18,327 bases of DNA, taken from the NCBI GenBank assembly GCA_023256405.1, contig JAGDXK010000025.1, positions 8,114 to 26,440 on the forward strand, given 5' to 3'. This stretch comes from Nitrososphaerales archaeon (GTDB lineage Archaea; Thermoproteota; Nitrososphaeria; Conexivisphaerales; UBA164). The notes beneath the pieces were generated by a model. That model had not been told where the DNA came from. It did no database searches and saw only the letters and a list, made by a program, of their open reading frames with translations. Every line of letters begins with the position of its first letter. Position 1 is the first letter of the stretch. Shown piece by piece: positions 1 through 7,739 of this stretch. Made by a program: the position numbers and the translations under genes.

Positions 1-257
1 TCGGATCCCTCTCAAAGGAGGTCGTTGCGGCCACGGGAAGCGGGTCGCCTGTAGCTCTTGGCGTGCTCGAGGACGGCTACAAAGAGAACATGAGCGTTGA
101 TGAGGGGATAAAGCTGGCAGCGCTCGCCATAACCTCCGCCATGAGAAGGGATATAGCTACTGGAAATGACTTCAACATAGGAATCATAGACGCAAAGGGG
201 TACAGGGAACTCAGCAAAGAGGAGAAGGATTCCCTCGTTAAGCTGATAAAGATATAA
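1..257 (+). CDS. psmB: Proteasome beta subunit, 3' part only
   Basis: This is the C-terminal part of the archaeal 20S proteasome beta subunit, the catalytic ring subunit that degrades proteins fed by an AAA unfoldase in the cytoplasm. The start lies outside the window. The frame is open from base 3 and ends at TAA 255-257, about 85 visible residues. The visible part carries the family's C-terminal signature: an ATGSGSPVALGVLE stretch followed by DGYKENMSVDEGIKLA and an AI.SAM.RD helix. The N-terminal catalytic threonine is not visible, so activity cannot be judged. One nucleotide separates it from the aCPSF1 start, so the two genes are probably cotranscribed. psmB next to aCPSF1 is, as I recall, a recurrent archaeal arrangement. 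Confidence 0.9.
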   Translation, partial: GSLSKEVVAATGSGSPVALGVLEDGYKENMSVDEGIKLAALAITSAMRRDIATGNDFNIGIIDAKGYRELSKEEKDSLVKLIKI

Positions 258-258
258 A

Positions 259-2181
259 ATGGGTCAGGAAGAGGAAAAGCTCTCAAACATAATATATCAG
301 ATCTTTGAGAAGCTTCCACCGGAGGCCCAAGTATCCCGCATAGAGTTCGAAGGGCCGAAGATAGCTCTGTATACGCGCAACCTGAAGTTCTTCATGCAGA
401 ACCCGACGCTTGTGCCAAGCATCGTCAACGTCATAAAGAAGCACGTGGTCGTTAAGGCGGACGAGAGCGAGAGAAAGGAAGAGGAGGAGGCCAGGCAGGA
501 GCTTTACCGGCTGATCCCAAAGGAAGCCGGGCTCTCAGGGATCATATTCGACGGAATACAGGGGGAGATCCTGATAGAGGTCAAGAATCCGTCAGTCATG
601 GAGGGCGAGGTAAGGGAGAAGATAAACAGGCTTGCTGAGGACATAGGCTGGAAGGTCAAGATAAGAAGGGTCATTTACAGCAACCCTCAGACGTATGAGT
701 TCCTTGTCCATACAATGAAGAGCGCCGAAGATGAGAGGCTCCAGCTGCTCAGGGACATAGGGAACAGGATATTCAGGGAGAAGATATCGGCAAACAAGGA
801 CATCCTGATAACGTTTCTCGGAGGCGCAAACGAGGTTGGAAGGTCATCAATACTCGTCACAACTCCCGAGTCAAAAATACTCCTTGACTGCGGGGTTAAT
901 CTGGGCGTTTCATCATCCACAGAGATGTTCCCCAGGTTCGATCTGATTAACCTTCCTCTGGATGAGCTCGACGCCGTTGTGCTGACGCACGCTCACCTAG
1001 ATCACACCGGCTTCGTGCCAGTTCTCTTCAAGTACGGGTACAACGGACCGGTTTACTGCACCGAGCCAACGCTTACCTTAACGACTTTGCTGCTAACCGA
1101 TGCCCTTAAGGTTGCGGAGGCGGAGGGCAAGAAGCTTTACTATGAAATGTCTCACGTCAAGGAGTTCATTAAGCACTGCATAACTTTGCCGTACAACTCG
1201 GTCACTGACATAGCACCGGACGTCAAGCTAACCCTCAGCAACGCAGGCCACATTCTTGGCTCAGCGATAGTTCATCTGCACATAGGCCAGGGCCTCTTCA
1301 ACCTCGTCTATACAGGCGATTACAAGTTCAACAAGTCAAGGCTGTTCCAGCCAGCTAATTACACCTTCCCACGGGTTGAGGCCCTGATAACCGAGTCCAC
1401 ATATGGGGCCAGGGAGGACGTCATGCCTGCACGTGAGGAGGCCGAGGAGAGGCTTGTCAGCTCAATAAACGAAACGATAAACAACGGAGGAAAGGTCCTG
1501 ATACCTGTGCCCGCCGTTGGAAGAGCCCAGGAGATCCTGCTGGTCCTCAACGAGTACATAGCTCAGAAGAAGCTGGCGGAGGTTCCAATATATATCGAGG
1601 GGATGCTCACAGAGGCAACGAGCATACACCTGCTGTATCCCGAGTTTCTGAACAAGGAGATCAGGGACAGGATAATCTTCCAGGGCGAGAACCCGTTCAT
1701 AACCGAAAGATACACCATAGTCTCTCATCCACGGGAAAGGGAGGAGGTCTTCAGAAGCGGCCCCTCCATAGTGCTGGCCACATCAGGCATGCTGGAGGGT
1801 GGCCCATCGGTAGCGTACTTCTCAGAGCTGGCCGAGGACGAAAGGAACAAGATAATATTCGTGTCCTATCAGGTCTCAGGCACCCTTGGCAGGAGGGTGC
1901 TCGATGGCTCGAAGGAAATAAACATAGTTGAGCAGACCGGAAAGCTGAGGGTGGTAAACGTGAGGAGCAAGGTTGAGAAGATAGATGGCTTCAGCGGTCA
2001 CTCGGATTACAACCAGTTGCTGAGCTACGTGTCCAAGTTCAGGAACAGGGTTCAGAAGATCATCGTTGTCCACGGGGAGGAGAGCAAGGCGAGATCTTTT
2101 TCAGACTCGATAAACAGGATGATATTCAGAAGGCAGATAGCTGATATACCAAAAGTGGGAGAAACGGTTAAATTGAGCTGA
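259..2181 (+). CDS. fttA: aCPSF1/FttA, KH-domain beta-CASP ribonuclease and transcription termination factor
   Basis: Archaeal CPSF1 (FttA) is a metallo-beta-lactamase/beta-CASP nuclease that cuts nascent RNA at U-rich 3' ends and releases RNA polymerase. The 640-residue length matches the family. Residues 1 to about 150 form the KH-domain region. The metallo-beta-lactamase core starts near 183. Motif 2 is THAHLDH (H244, H246, D248, H249), H331 lies in SNAGHILGS, and D354 in YTGDYKF. The beta-CASP part includes ESTYG (379-383), GFSGHSD (H581) and VVHGE (H605), so all metal-binding positions appear intact. The ATG follows the psmB stop by one nucleotide, so expression is probably coupled to the proteasome gene. 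nre begins 20 nt downstream on the same strand. Confidence 0.96.
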   Translation: MGQEEEKLSNIIYQIFEKLPPEAQVSRIEFEGPKIALYTRNLKFFMQNPTLVPSIVNVIKKHVVVKADESERKEEEEARQELYRLIPKEAGLSGIIFDGIQGEILIEVKNPSVMEGEVREKINRLAEDIGWKVKIRRVIYSNPQTYEFLVHTMKSAEDERLQLLRDIGNRIFREKISANKDILITFLGGANEVGRSSILVTTPESKILLDCGVNLGVSSSTEMFPRFDLINLPLDELDAVVLTHAHLDHTGFVPVLFKYGYNGPVYCTEPTLTLTTLLLTDALKVAEAEGKKLYYEMSHVKEFIKHCITLPYNSVTDIAPDVKLTLSNAGHILGSAIVHLHIGQGLFNLVYTGDYKFNKSRLFQPANYTFPRVEALITESTYGAREDVMPAREEAEERLVSSINETINNGGKVLIPVPAVGRAQEILLVLNEYIAQKKLAEVPIYIEGMLTEATSIHLLYPEFLNKEIRDRIIFQGENPFITERYTIVSHPREREEVFRSGPSIVLATSGMLEGGPSVAYFSELAEDERNKIIFVSYQVSGTLGRRVLDGSKEINIVEQTGKLRVVNVRSKVEKIDGFSGHSDYNQLLSYVSKFRNRVQKIIVVHGEESKARSFSDSINRMIFRRQIADIPKVGETVKLS

Positions 2182-2201
2182 TTTAAATTTCAGTTAAAAG
2201 A

Positions 2202-3275
2202 ATGGAAATAATAAACGGAATAACGCCTCCCTACGTTTTCCTTCCCATAATAGGCAGGTCCAACGTCTTCGCTGGGCCCAGCCTGGTGAACCCGCAGGCA
2301 ATAGAGATTTACACAGATCCAAAGAGATGGCTTGAACTCGACGCAAAATCCATACTAAGGATTAGAATGCAGGGCATCGGAGCGTTCAGGCCTGTCAATC
2401 CCGCAAGGGATGTGTCCGATCCATCAATAGAAAAGCTCAGGGAGATAGCTCTATACACCGGAAACGTCACCGTTGAGCTTGAAATTAAGAGGTCAAGGCC
2501 AACGATGCTGTATGATCCATTTGCGGAGGCCACCTACGGGAGCGGAAGCCTAGAGCGCATACTTTATTATACTGGTGGAACAGCTGACAGAAGGATAGAA
2601 AAGGCTTACTCGGACAGGGATCTGAAGGCGAAGGAAGCAGTTCTCTATCTTGAAAACAGCGGAATAAGCGTGTACAAGGTTCAGCAGCTGCTGAGCGTAG
2701 GCGCTCTAGGAAGGGACAGGAGGCTTGTGCCCACAAGGTGGTCCATCACGGCGGTGGACTCTATAGCTTCATCATACTACATAGAGAGAATAAAGGAGCT
2801 CAGAGAGCTGGATTCCTACCTGCTGGGCGAGTCATACACAGTTGGCAACAGGATCATAGTGATGCTAATGCCAGGAAAGTTTTATTACGAAATGCTGGAA
2901 AGCTGGGGACCGTACTATGGAAACCGTGATCCTGAGGTCGCAATGGATTATGAGGGGTTCCTGGGAAGGACAACGTATGCTGAGGAGGTGGAGGGGGCCT
3001 ACTACGCTGCAAGGTACAGCATTGCCAAATACCTTTACAGCATAAGCAGACAGGCCAGGGTAGTAGTTCTTCTCGAAGTGGACAGAAACTGGATCCCCAG
3101 ATTGGGAGTCTGGAGGGTAAGAGAGGGAGCGGAGGCGGCCCTGAAGAATCTCAGGAAGTTCGAATCAGAGGATGAGATGGTCCGTTATGCCCTCTCGAGG
3201 ACATATACGTCAGCAAGAAGCTGGCTCAGAAGCTCCTTCGCGCTCAGGCAGATGAGCCTCGAGCGCTTTATCTGA
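2202..3275 (+). CDS. nreA: Nre-family DNA repair protein with C-terminal PIP box
   Basis: Nre proteins are archaeal DNA-damage response factors that bind the PCNA sliding clamp. The 357-residue product has the conserved block GRDRRLVPTRWSITAVD (170-186) and the later block PRLGVWRVREG (299-309). The last eight residues, QMSLERFI (350-357), fit a PCNA-interacting motif Q-x-x-L-x-x-F-h at the extreme C-terminus, where this family is known to carry it. No N-terminal CxxC zinc finger is present, unlike many Nre proteins; the start MEIINGITPPYVF already matches the conserved core, so this looks like a short-form member. It follows fttA by 20 nt, which contain TTTAAATT and TTAAAAG, so it could be cotranscribed or have its own promoter. 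The TGA stop coincides with the end of a dispersed repeat on the opposite strand. Confidence 0.88.
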   Translation: MEIINGITPPYVFLPIIGRSNVFAGPSLVNPQAIEIYTDPKRWLELDAKSILRIRMQGIGAFRPVNPARDVSDPSIEKLREIALYTGNVTVELEIKRSRPTMLYDPFAEATYGSGSLERILYYTGGTADRRIEKAYSDRDLKAKEAVLYLENSGISVYKVQQLLSVGALGRDRRLVPTRWSITAVDSIASSYYIERIKELRELDSYLLGESYTVGNRIIVMLMPGKFYYEMLESWGPYYGNRDPEVAMDYEGFLGRTTYAEEVEGAYYAARYSIAKYLYSISRQARVVVLLEVDRNWIPRLGVWRVREGAEAALKNLRKFESEDEMVRYALSRTYTSARSWLRSSFALRQMSLERFI

Positions 3276-3302
3276 CCTCCTTATGCCCTGAAAAGGCGAT
3301 GC
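3273..3302 (-). repeat. Dispersed IS605-right-end-like element, copy 3 (partial)
   Basis: Read on the minus strand, this segment contains TTCAGGGCATAAGGAGGTCA. It matches the 3' end of the copy at 8785-8829 (TTCAGGGCAGGTAGGAGGTC followed by A) except for one missing base and one substitution. A hairpin-like GCC...GGC arrangement precedes it, but similarity fades further upstream, so this copy is short or decayed. The terminal TCA is the reverse complement of the nre stop codon TGA. Orientation is opposite to the other two copies. Assignment to an IS200/IS605 right end is inference; chance is less likely than for a random 10-mer but is not excluded. Confidence 0.45.
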
Positions 3303-3352
3303 TTTCACTAGCTGTATTTGTACGGGACCCCTACGCTGTCGACAAGGCAACG

Positions 3353-3360
3353 CTTTTATT
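3353..3360 (+). promoter_or_regulatory. TATA box of gatD
   Basis: CTTTTATT lies 24-31 nt upstream of the gatD ATG. This spacing fits an archaeal promoter giving a leaderless or nearly leaderless transcript. No Shine-Dalgarno sequence is seen directly before the ATG. Confidence 0.5.
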
Positions 3361-3383
3361 GGACAGGAGCAAGCAGGTAATAT

Positions 3384-4646
3384 ATGTCATCTAGTCAGCC
3401 GGAGGATTTTTCCAGGATTAAGTTCAGGCTTGGCGATGCAGTTTACGAGGGAATTGTTATGCCAAGGACGCTTTATGAAGACAAGGAGCACATAACGGTC
3501 AAGCTTAACAACGGATACAACATAGGCCTTAGGCTTGATGAGATCGAGATCCTGGAGGTCGGTCCTCCTCAGAGACAGCAGGAGGTGGTCGCTGAGGAGA
3601 GGGAGATTCCGTCGCAGGGCCCCAGGGTTCTTATCCTTGGAACCGGAGGGACGATATCTAGCAGGGTTGACTACAGGACTGGTGCGGTGAAGCCCGCATT
3701 TACGGCAGCTCAAATAGTGGATATGGTTCCAGAGCTGACAAGGATAGCTTCTATAAGCGTGAGAACGGTAATGAACGAGCTCAGCGAGAACATGCAGCCA
3801 TCGAACTGGGCAGTGATGGCTGAAGAGGTCTACAGGGCTTTTGAAGAGGGCTTCGAGGGCGTTGTGATAGCTCATGGTACCGACACCATGCACTACTCAT
3901 CGGCAGCCCTCTCGTTCGCCATAGAAAACCCCCGCGGGCCGGTAGTATTCGTGGGCTTGCAGAGGTCATCTGACAGGCCTTCCTCAGACTCCGCAACAAA
4001 CCTTCTAGGAGCGGTCGTCTTCGCTTCAAGAAGCGGAGCACCTGGGGTTTACGTGGCGATGCATGAAGGGCTAAACGACGATCTGATAGCCGTTCACAGC
4101 GGCGTCAGGGTCAGGAAGAACCACACGAGCAGGAGGGATGCATTCAGGTCTGTTAACTCAAGGCCAGTCGCGAGCGTTGACGTCAGGAACATGGAGATTC
4201 ATTTCAAGAATGAGACAGCCAAGGGCGCGGGGCCCATGAGGCTGCTCAACAGGTTCTCGGAGAGGTCAGCAATAATGAAGTATCACCCGGGCTTCAGCGA
4301 GGTTCTTCTCAGGACCTATTTCAACAGAGACGTCTTCGACGCTATAATAGTCGAGGGAACAGGCCTGGGGCACATTGCCCGTAAAGCGTTCCCCTTCGTT
4401 AAAGAGTTCATCGCCGGCGGTGGGTTTGTGGGCATGACATCCCAGTGCATATGGGGTTCTGTCAGGCTCACCGTGTATGAGACTGGCAGAGATCTCCTTT
4501 CCATGGGCGTTGTGCCTCTTGGCGACATGCTCTCCGAGGTCGCGCTTGTAAAGTCCATGTGGGCCCTGGGAAACGAACTTGACCTTAGGGAGGTAATGCC
4601 AAGAAACCTGAGGGGAGAGATCTCTGAAAGGAGGGAAGTGGAATGA
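3384..4646 (+). CDS. gatD: Glu-tRNA(Gln) amidotransferase subunit D (asparaginase-like)
   Basis: GatD releases ammonia from asparagine or glutamine and passes it to GatE, which converts Glu-tRNA(Gln) to Gln-tRNA(Gln). The 420 residues divide into a small beta-rich N-terminal domain (about 8-60), a linker, and an L-asparaginase domain from about 80. The asparaginase catalytic set is intact: T90 in GTGGT, T166 and D167 in AHGTDTM, and K245 in VRVRKNHTS. The ATG at 3384 has a TATA box at the right distance, and the N-terminal domain begins immediately after it. The stop overlaps the gatE start in an ATGA arrangement, so translation of the two subunits is probably coupled. Confidence 0.96.
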   Translation: MSSSQPEDFSRIKFRLGDAVYEGIVMPRTLYEDKEHITVKLNNGYNIGLRLDEIEILEVGPPQRQQEVVAEEREIPSQGPRVLILGTGGTISSRVDYRTGAVKPAFTAAQIVDMVPELTRIASISVRTVMNELSENMQPSNWAVMAEEVYRAFEEGFEGVVIAHGTDTMHYSSAALSFAIENPRGPVVFVGLQRSSDRPSSDSATNLLGAVVFASRSGAPGVYVAMHEGLNDDLIAVHSGVRVRKNHTSRRDAFRSVNSRPVASVDVRNMEIHFKNETAKGAGPMRLLNRFSERSAIMKYHPGFSEVLLRTYFNRDVFDAIIVEGTGLGHIARKAFPFVKEFIAGGGFVGMTSQCIWGSVRLTVYETGRDLLSMGVVPLGDMLSEVALVKSMWALGNELDLREVMPRNLRGEISERREVE

Positions 4647-6502
4647 AGGTAGGACTTGAGATCCACATCCAGGTAAAATCACGCAGGAAGCTGTTCTGCA
4701 GCTGCAACCCTAAGGATCCCGATGAGAGCGTAACCGAGTTCAGAAGAAGGCTTAGGGTGTCAGCCAGTGAGCTCGGTGAAATAGACCCCGCCGCAGCCTT
4801 TGAGATGAAGAAGGGGCTCGACGTTATCTACTTAGCGGGCAACAGGTCCAGCTGCCTTGTGGAAGCCGACGAGGAGCCTCCGCACGATCCGGACGAGAGA
4901 TCGATCGAGGCAGCGATTAAGGTAGCGAACCTCCTCAGGGCAAACGTTGTGGATGAAATTCATTTCATGAGAAAGATAGTCATTGATGGCTCAAACACGA
5001 CCGGCTTTCAGAGAACGGCGCTGATTGCGCTCAACGGCAGGTTCATGTTCAGGGACAGGCAGGTAAGGATTCAGACCATCTGCCTGGAAGAGGATGCGGC
5101 AAGGCTTATTGAGAAGGGGAACGGGTACGTTAAGTACGATCTCAGAAGGCTTGGCATTCCTCTTATCGAGATCGCGACCGAGCCCCTTGAGCTATCGCCA
5201 AAGGAAGCAAGGGATTTTGCTGAAAGCCTTGGCAGGACGCTCAAGCTCACTGGCCTTTTCGAAAGAGGGCTCGGGACCATAAGACAGGACGTTAACGTCT
5301 CTATGGAAGGAGGGGGAATAGTTGAGATAAAGGGCGTTCAGAAGCTGGAACAGATTGAGAAGGTGGTTGAGTTCGAGGAGAAGAGGCACAGATGGCTCTT
5401 CGAGGTAGCATCTGCGCTGAGGTCAAGAGGGATATCAGAGGAGTCATTCAGGGACGTAAGGCCTAAGGACGTATCTGAGCTGTTCAGGAAGTACTCTCAG
5501 GTGGAAACCGTTAAGAGGTTCTTCAGCGGCAGCGCGTTCGCGCTCCGGGCTCCCGGGTTCAAAGGGCTCATCGGCTCCGAGCCCGTTGAGTAGTCCAGTC
5601 TGGGACTGGATCTGGCTGACATATGCAGGCTGTTCGGTTTTAGAGGCATAATTCATTCTGACGAGATTGAGAAGTACAAATTCCCCCACCAGCTCATATC
5701 GGAGCTCTCGGAAGCACTGGGGTTGGGTGAGAACGATGGCTTCGTCCTGGTGTTCGGTGAAGAGGAAAGGGCAAGGCTCTGCCTTGAGAGCATCAGGGAG
5801 CGGCTGATCGAAGCGCTGAAGGGACCTGTGGCTGAGACCAGGTACGCAACTGAGAAGGGAACTACAAGGTATCTGAGGCCTAGGCCAGGGGCAGCAAGGA
5901 TGTACCCGGAAACAGACATACCCACGATCTTGATATCGAAGGACATGAAGGAAAAGTACAAGGTGGAAATCAGGACCTGGGACGAGGCAGTGAGCGAGTT
6001 CGCTGCCAAGTACGCTCTGGAGAGAGATCTGGCCGAGCAGATACTGGACTCGGATTATGTGGATCTTTTCACGCTTTATATGGAGAGATATCCCGGGATA
6101 TCTGCAAGGCTTCTGGCCTCTCTCTTCGTGCAGGTGCTCATTCCATACGCTGATAAAGGGAAGCCGCTGGAGGCTGATGACATAAACGCCCTAGTAGAAA
6201 GCTACTACAGCGGCAGGATCTCCAAGGAGGGGCTTATCGACGTCGCAAGGTATATAGCGGAGAAGCGGGTCGGGCTTGAACAGGCAATTAAAGATCTGAG
6301 GCTCGGCAGCATCTCAACTGAGGAGCTAAGGAACATAATTAACATGAAGCTGCAGGAGCTGCTGAGGGAGGGCATGGATCCCAACAAGCTTTACGGTGCC
6401 CTAATGGGCAGGGTGATGTCGGAGGTCAGGGGAAAAATAGATGGGAAGGTGGTAAACGAGGAAGTTAAGAAGGCGCTGGAGAGGCTCCAGAAAAAGGCCT
6501 AA
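4643..6502 (+). CDS. gatE: Glu-tRNA(Gln) amidotransferase subunit E, interrupted by an in-frame TAG
   Basis: GatE binds tRNA(Gln), activates its glutamyl group and amidates it with GatD-derived ammonia. The reading frame covers 619 codons, the usual family length, but codon 317 (5591-5593) is TAG. Upstream are GLEIHIQV at the N-terminus and the cradle-domain motifs YDLRRLGIPLIEIATEP and TIRQDVNVSM. The frame then continues without a shift through LGLDLADICRLFGFRGIIHSDE, the AspRS-like insert region. It returns to the cradle with TEKGTTRYLRPRPGAARMYPETD and ends in a helical YqeY-like tail. The TAG sits at the start of the insert domain. The first in-frame start codon after it is TTG at 5723, already inside the insert, so an independent C-terminal protein is unlikely. 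Possible explanations are a sequence error, a recent nonsense mutation or programmed readthrough. Family assignment is firm; integrity is not. The 3' end overlaps the next gene by 4 nt, tail to tail. Confidence 0.9.
5591..5611 (+). other. In-frame amber codon followed by a perfect 7-bp hairpin in gatE
   Basis: TAG at 5591-5593 is followed without a gap by TCCAGTC (5594-5600), loop TGG, then GACTGGA (5604-5610). A G-T wobble between 5593 and 5611 could extend the stem. The hairpin lies in codons that still encode conserved GatE residues (SSLGLD), so it need not be selected as RNA structure. Its exact placement next to the stop is nevertheless notable. Confidence 0.6.
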
Positions 6503-7260
6503 CAGAGGCGTTCCTGCTTGACTGAATATTTCCTGAGGCTAGCGTCCTCATCCACCAGCACACTAATATCACCCTCATAGAGCCTGTAAATGCCGTTTTC
6601 ATAGGTTGCAAACGAAAACGGGAAATCGTCAATCCTGAGAAGGATCTTTTCTCCGCTTTCATTTTGATGTCTTTCGATAAGATGTCCATAATGACCGCTT
6701 ATTACTCCCGAGCAGGGGGCAGCACATTCCAGCAGTGTTTTGACCTTTCTCTGCGATTCGTGAGCTCCAATGATCCTTGCGCTTGCGCACGCTGATCTGT
6801 CAGGTTTTGCTCCGTAAGGCAAAAGGTAGATCTCCTCGTCGCATACAATCTTTGCTGGTCTTTCAAAGAACCTGAACCTGCTGAAGCCAAGGTGCTGCAG
6901 GATGTCAGCGTAGTTCAGGAATTCATCGTGGTTGCCTGGTATAATGTAATAATTTATGCCAGCGTTCTCAACGACCGAAAGAAACCTTTTAAAATAAAAG
7001 AGGTGGATCTTGAAGAGCTCCCTTGATGTGTGGGTATTTCCTCTGATAAAGATAAGATCGTCCATCTTTACCGTTGCTTCCCTGACCAGCGTGCTCCTTT
7101 CAACATCAGGTGGAATCTCCTCCTCATCCAGCACGTAAACCTGCCCTGGCCCATCAAAAAGAAGGTCCCCAAGCATCACTATGCAATCTGGCCTAAGCGC
7201 TTCAAACAGAGTTTTTGCTGTTTTAAAATTTCTGACGTCAGAGATGAACATTATTTTCAT
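6499..7260 (-). CDS. Divergent calcineurin-like metallophosphoesterase
   Basis: This is a probable metal-dependent phosphoesterase of the calcineurin-like fold; the substrate is unknown. The 253 residues show the motif order of the family: ISDVRN (D8), LGDLLFDG (G31-D32), PGNHDE (109-113), GAHES (H167) and SGHYGH (H190, H193). The first motif is normally D-x-H, but here it is D8-V-R10, losing one metal ligand, and the last is HYGH rather than the usual GHxH. It may therefore bind metal differently or be weakly active. The ATG at 7260 has a TATA-like GTTTTATAAT 21-30 nt upstream. The gene converges on gatE and overlaps it by 4 nt (CTAA). It ends in TAG; reading through would produce a long extension antisense to gatE, so TAG looks like a true stop here. 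Confidence 0.75.
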   Translation of the reverse strand: MKIMFISDVRNFKTAKTLFEALRPDCIVMLGDLLFDGPGQVYVLDEEEIPPDVERSTLVREATVKMDDLIFIRGNTHTSRELFKIHLFYFKRFLSVVENAGINYYIIPGNHDEFLNYADILQHLGFSRFRFFERPAKIVCDEEIYLLPYGAKPDRSACASARIIGAHESQRKVKTLLECAAPCSGVISGHYGHLIERHQNESGEKILLRIDDFPFSFATYENGIYRLYEGDISVLVDEDASLRKYSVKQERLC

Positions 7261-7280
7261 GCACTCTAATACGCGCTCGA

Positions 7281-7290
7281 ATTATAAAAC
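7281..7290 (-). promoter_or_regulatory. TATA box of the metallophosphoesterase gene
   Basis: On the minus strand this reads GTTTTATAAT, 21-30 nt before the ATG at 7260, which fits a leaderless archaeal transcript. Confidence 0.5.
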
Positions 7291-7305
7291 CAGTTTCCCC
7301 GTAAA

Positions 7306-7313
7306 TGTTTATT
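7306..7313 (+). promoter_or_regulatory. TATA box of the yjbQ-like gene
   Basis: GTTTATTT lies 24-31 nt upstream of the ATG at 7337. Together with the box at 7281-7290 it makes a compact divergent promoter region of 76 nt. Confidence 0.4.
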
Positions 7314-7336
7314 TGCTGTTTAGTTAAATAAGATTC

Positions 7337-7738
7337 ATGATAAAGCAGACCTATCTCAGCCTTAATACCAAGGAGAGAAGGGAGCTAATCAACATAACGG
7401 ATAAGGCATCAGCGTTCATTAAAGAAATAGGAGGCTCCGGACTGCTTAACATATACATCCCTCACACCACCGCGGGCATCCTGATAAATGAGGACGAGGA
7501 AGGCCTCAAGAGGGACCTGTTAGGCCTCTTCGAGAAGCTGGTTCCGGAATCCGGCAAATATTATCATAACATTATAGATAATAACGCTGATGCCCACCAG
7601 CTTTCAGTAATTCTCAAGAACAGCGTCTGTCTGCCGTTTTCAGATGGAAGGCTGCTGCTTGGAACATGGCAGAGCATCTTCTTTGTTGAGCTGGATGGCC
7701 CAAGAAACAGACAGTTGGTCATGACTGCACTTTTCTGA
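7337..7738 (+). CDS. yjbQ: YjbQ/UPF0047 family protein
   Basis: This is a small soluble protein of the YjbQ (UPF0047) family. The family forms trimers, and some members show weak thiamine-phosphate synthase activity; the cellular role is not settled. The 133 residues match the usual length. Conserved blocks are PHTTAGILINEDE (42-54, with H43), NADAH (83-87) and GTWQSIFFVELDGPR (109-123). The ATG follows a TATA box at the usual distance, and the N-terminus MIKQTYLSLNTKERRELINIT fits the family start. The gene stands alone on its strand. Its stop is separated by one nucleotide from the stop of the convergent DHH gene. Confidence 0.9.
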   Translation: MIKQTYLSLNTKERRELINITDKASAFIKEIGGSGLLNIYIPHTTAGILINEDEEGLKRDLLGLFEKLVPESGKYYHNIIDNNADAHQLSVILKNSVCLPFSDGRLLLGTWQSIFFVELDGPRNRQLVMTALF

Positions 7739-7739
7739 G

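Noticed and set aside
3387..3893. 168-codon open frame opposite gatD
   Set aside because: It is antisense to a strongly conserved gene, has no recognisable domain, and arises from codon bias.
4266..4682. Open frames of 116-138 codons opposite the gatD/gatE junction
   Set aside because: They are shadows of gatD and gatE with no family features.
5591..5593. Genome-wide reassignment of TAG to pyrrolysine
   Set aside because: Three other genes in the window end in TAG at sensible positions, and GatE is not a known pyrrolysine protein. Only local readthrough remains possible.
6418..6427. CGGAGGTCAGG inside gatE as a further copy of the dispersed repeat
   Set aside because: It is coding sequence (Ser-Glu-Val-Arg context), and the preceding bases show no hairpin or similarity to the element.
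5723..6502. C-terminal GatE fragment as an independent gene starting at TTG 5723
   Set aside because: It is in the same frame as gatE, starts inside the insert domain with no good ribosome binding site, and conserved GatE sequence lies between the TAG and this codon.
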